Origin: Actinomycetota bacterium | GTDB lineage: Bacteria; Actinomycetota; Thermoleophilia; Gaiellales; Gaiellaceae | Length of the DNA: 6,085 nt | Direction: 5' to 3' | NCBI GenBank assembly: GCA_016870235.1 | Contig: VGCB01000182.1 | Location: forward strand, 1-6,085 | In this document: positions 5,867-6,085 of the stretch, one piece after another | Layout: every line of letters begins with the position of its first letter | Position numbering within the stretch: the stretch's first letter is position 1 | Position numbers and translations under genes: made by a program | The notes under the pieces: model-generated | Databases searched by the model: none | Seen by the model: only the letters and a program-made list of their open reading frames with translations | Told to the model about the DNA's origin: nothing

Positions 5867-5923
5867 CCGTCCGACTGAAGTCGGACGGGGAGGGACCCCC
5901 CGCGTCCGACTTCAGTCGGACGC
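5867..5923. repeat. Pair of inverted 22-bp palindromes (REP/BIME-like or bidirectional terminator)
   Basis: Unit 1 has arms CCGTCCGACT (5867-5876) and AGTCGGACGG (5879-5888) around GA. Unit 2 has arms GCGTCCGACT (5902-5911) and AGTCGGACGC (5914-5923) around TC. The central 20 bp of unit 2 are the exact reverse complement of those of unit 1, so the whole can also fold as one long hairpin closed by the spacer GGAGGGACCCCCC (5889-5901), itself partly self-complementary. It lies between the converging ends of the cupredoxin and aminotransferase genes, a typical site for REP-type elements and for bidirectional terminators. No T-run follows on either side. The arrangement is seen directly; the element class is inference. 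Confidence 0.75.
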
Positions 5924-5937
5924 ATTCCTGGGCCGCG

Positions 5938-6085
5938 TCAGCTCGTGTGCTCGTCGGCGATCGCGAGCACCTCGTCGAGGATCGCGATCCCCTCCTCCGC
6001 CTCCTCGTGGGTGACCGTGAGCGGCGGGCAGACCATGGTGACGTTCCAGTGGGTCATCAGGTAGAGGCCCTGGTCGAGCGCCGCC
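5938..6085 (-). CDS. Class III PLP-dependent aminotransferase, C-terminal end
   Basis: The final 48 residues of a gene running in from the right edge are visible, ending at the TGA at 5940-5938. The segment GLYLMTHWNVTMVCPPLTVTHEEAEEGIAILDEVLAIADEHTS-like reads as the C-terminal subdomain of class III (omega-amino acid/pyruvate) aminotransferases. There a strand of the form NxxMxxPPL is followed by T-x-E-E-x-E-E-G and a last helix. The PLP-binding lysine and substrate-determining regions lie outside the window, so the amino donor cannot be named. The gene is convergent with the cupredoxin gene across the palindromic element. It has no start codon in the window, so a start-to-stop search would miss it; the evidence is the short but characteristic C-terminal pattern. 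Confidence 0.8.
   Translation of the reverse strand, partial: AALDQGLYLMTHWNVTMVCPPLTVTHEEAEEGIAILDEVLAIADEHTS

Overview
The window is dense, GC-rich DNA (about 70% GC by eye). Codons end in G or C, GTG starts outnumber ATG starts, and genes abut or overlap. Together with an AhpE-type peroxiredoxin, a short-form 6-phosphogluconate dehydrogenase and probable leaderless starts, this points to an actinobacterium. A deep-branching lineage such as Thermoleophilia is plausible, but that is inference: the window has no rRNA or other phylogenetic marker. It reads as ordinary chromosome. I saw no mobile-element gene, tRNA, rRNA or CRISPR array.

Left part (1-1070, + strand): the 3' part of gnd (6-phosphogluconate dehydrogenase), with a GNAT acetyltransferase starting on the base after its stop codon. 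These converge with a minus-strand M20-family metallopeptidase or deacylase (1057-2376), whose 3' end overlaps the acetyltransferase by 14 bp.

Middle part (2377-4916): a 37-bp divergent promoter region separates the M20 gene from a tight + strand run. This run is rarA (replication-associated AAA+ ATPase), an AhpE-like peroxiredoxin overlapping it by 26 bp, and an alpha/beta hydrolase 3 bp further on. It pairs replication-fork maintenance with peroxide detoxification, probably as one transcript.

Right part (4917-5840): after a 77-bp gap with a dyad come two exported proteins 4 bp apart. The first is a lysine-rich, histidine-motif protein of unknown function. The second is a small type I cupredoxin with visible copper ligands. 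They look like an extracytoplasmic copper or electron-transfer pair. A 25-bp near-perfect palindrome lies inside the cupredoxin export-signal coding region.

Right end (5841-6085): the gap between convergent genes holds two 22-bp palindromic units in inverted orientation (a REP/BIME-like or bidirectional-terminator structure). It is followed by the C-terminal end of a minus-strand class III aminotransferase that runs off the window.

I did not find a clearly new system. The most unusual items are the exported cupredoxin pair, the palindrome in its signal-sequence coding region, and the composite palindrome after it.
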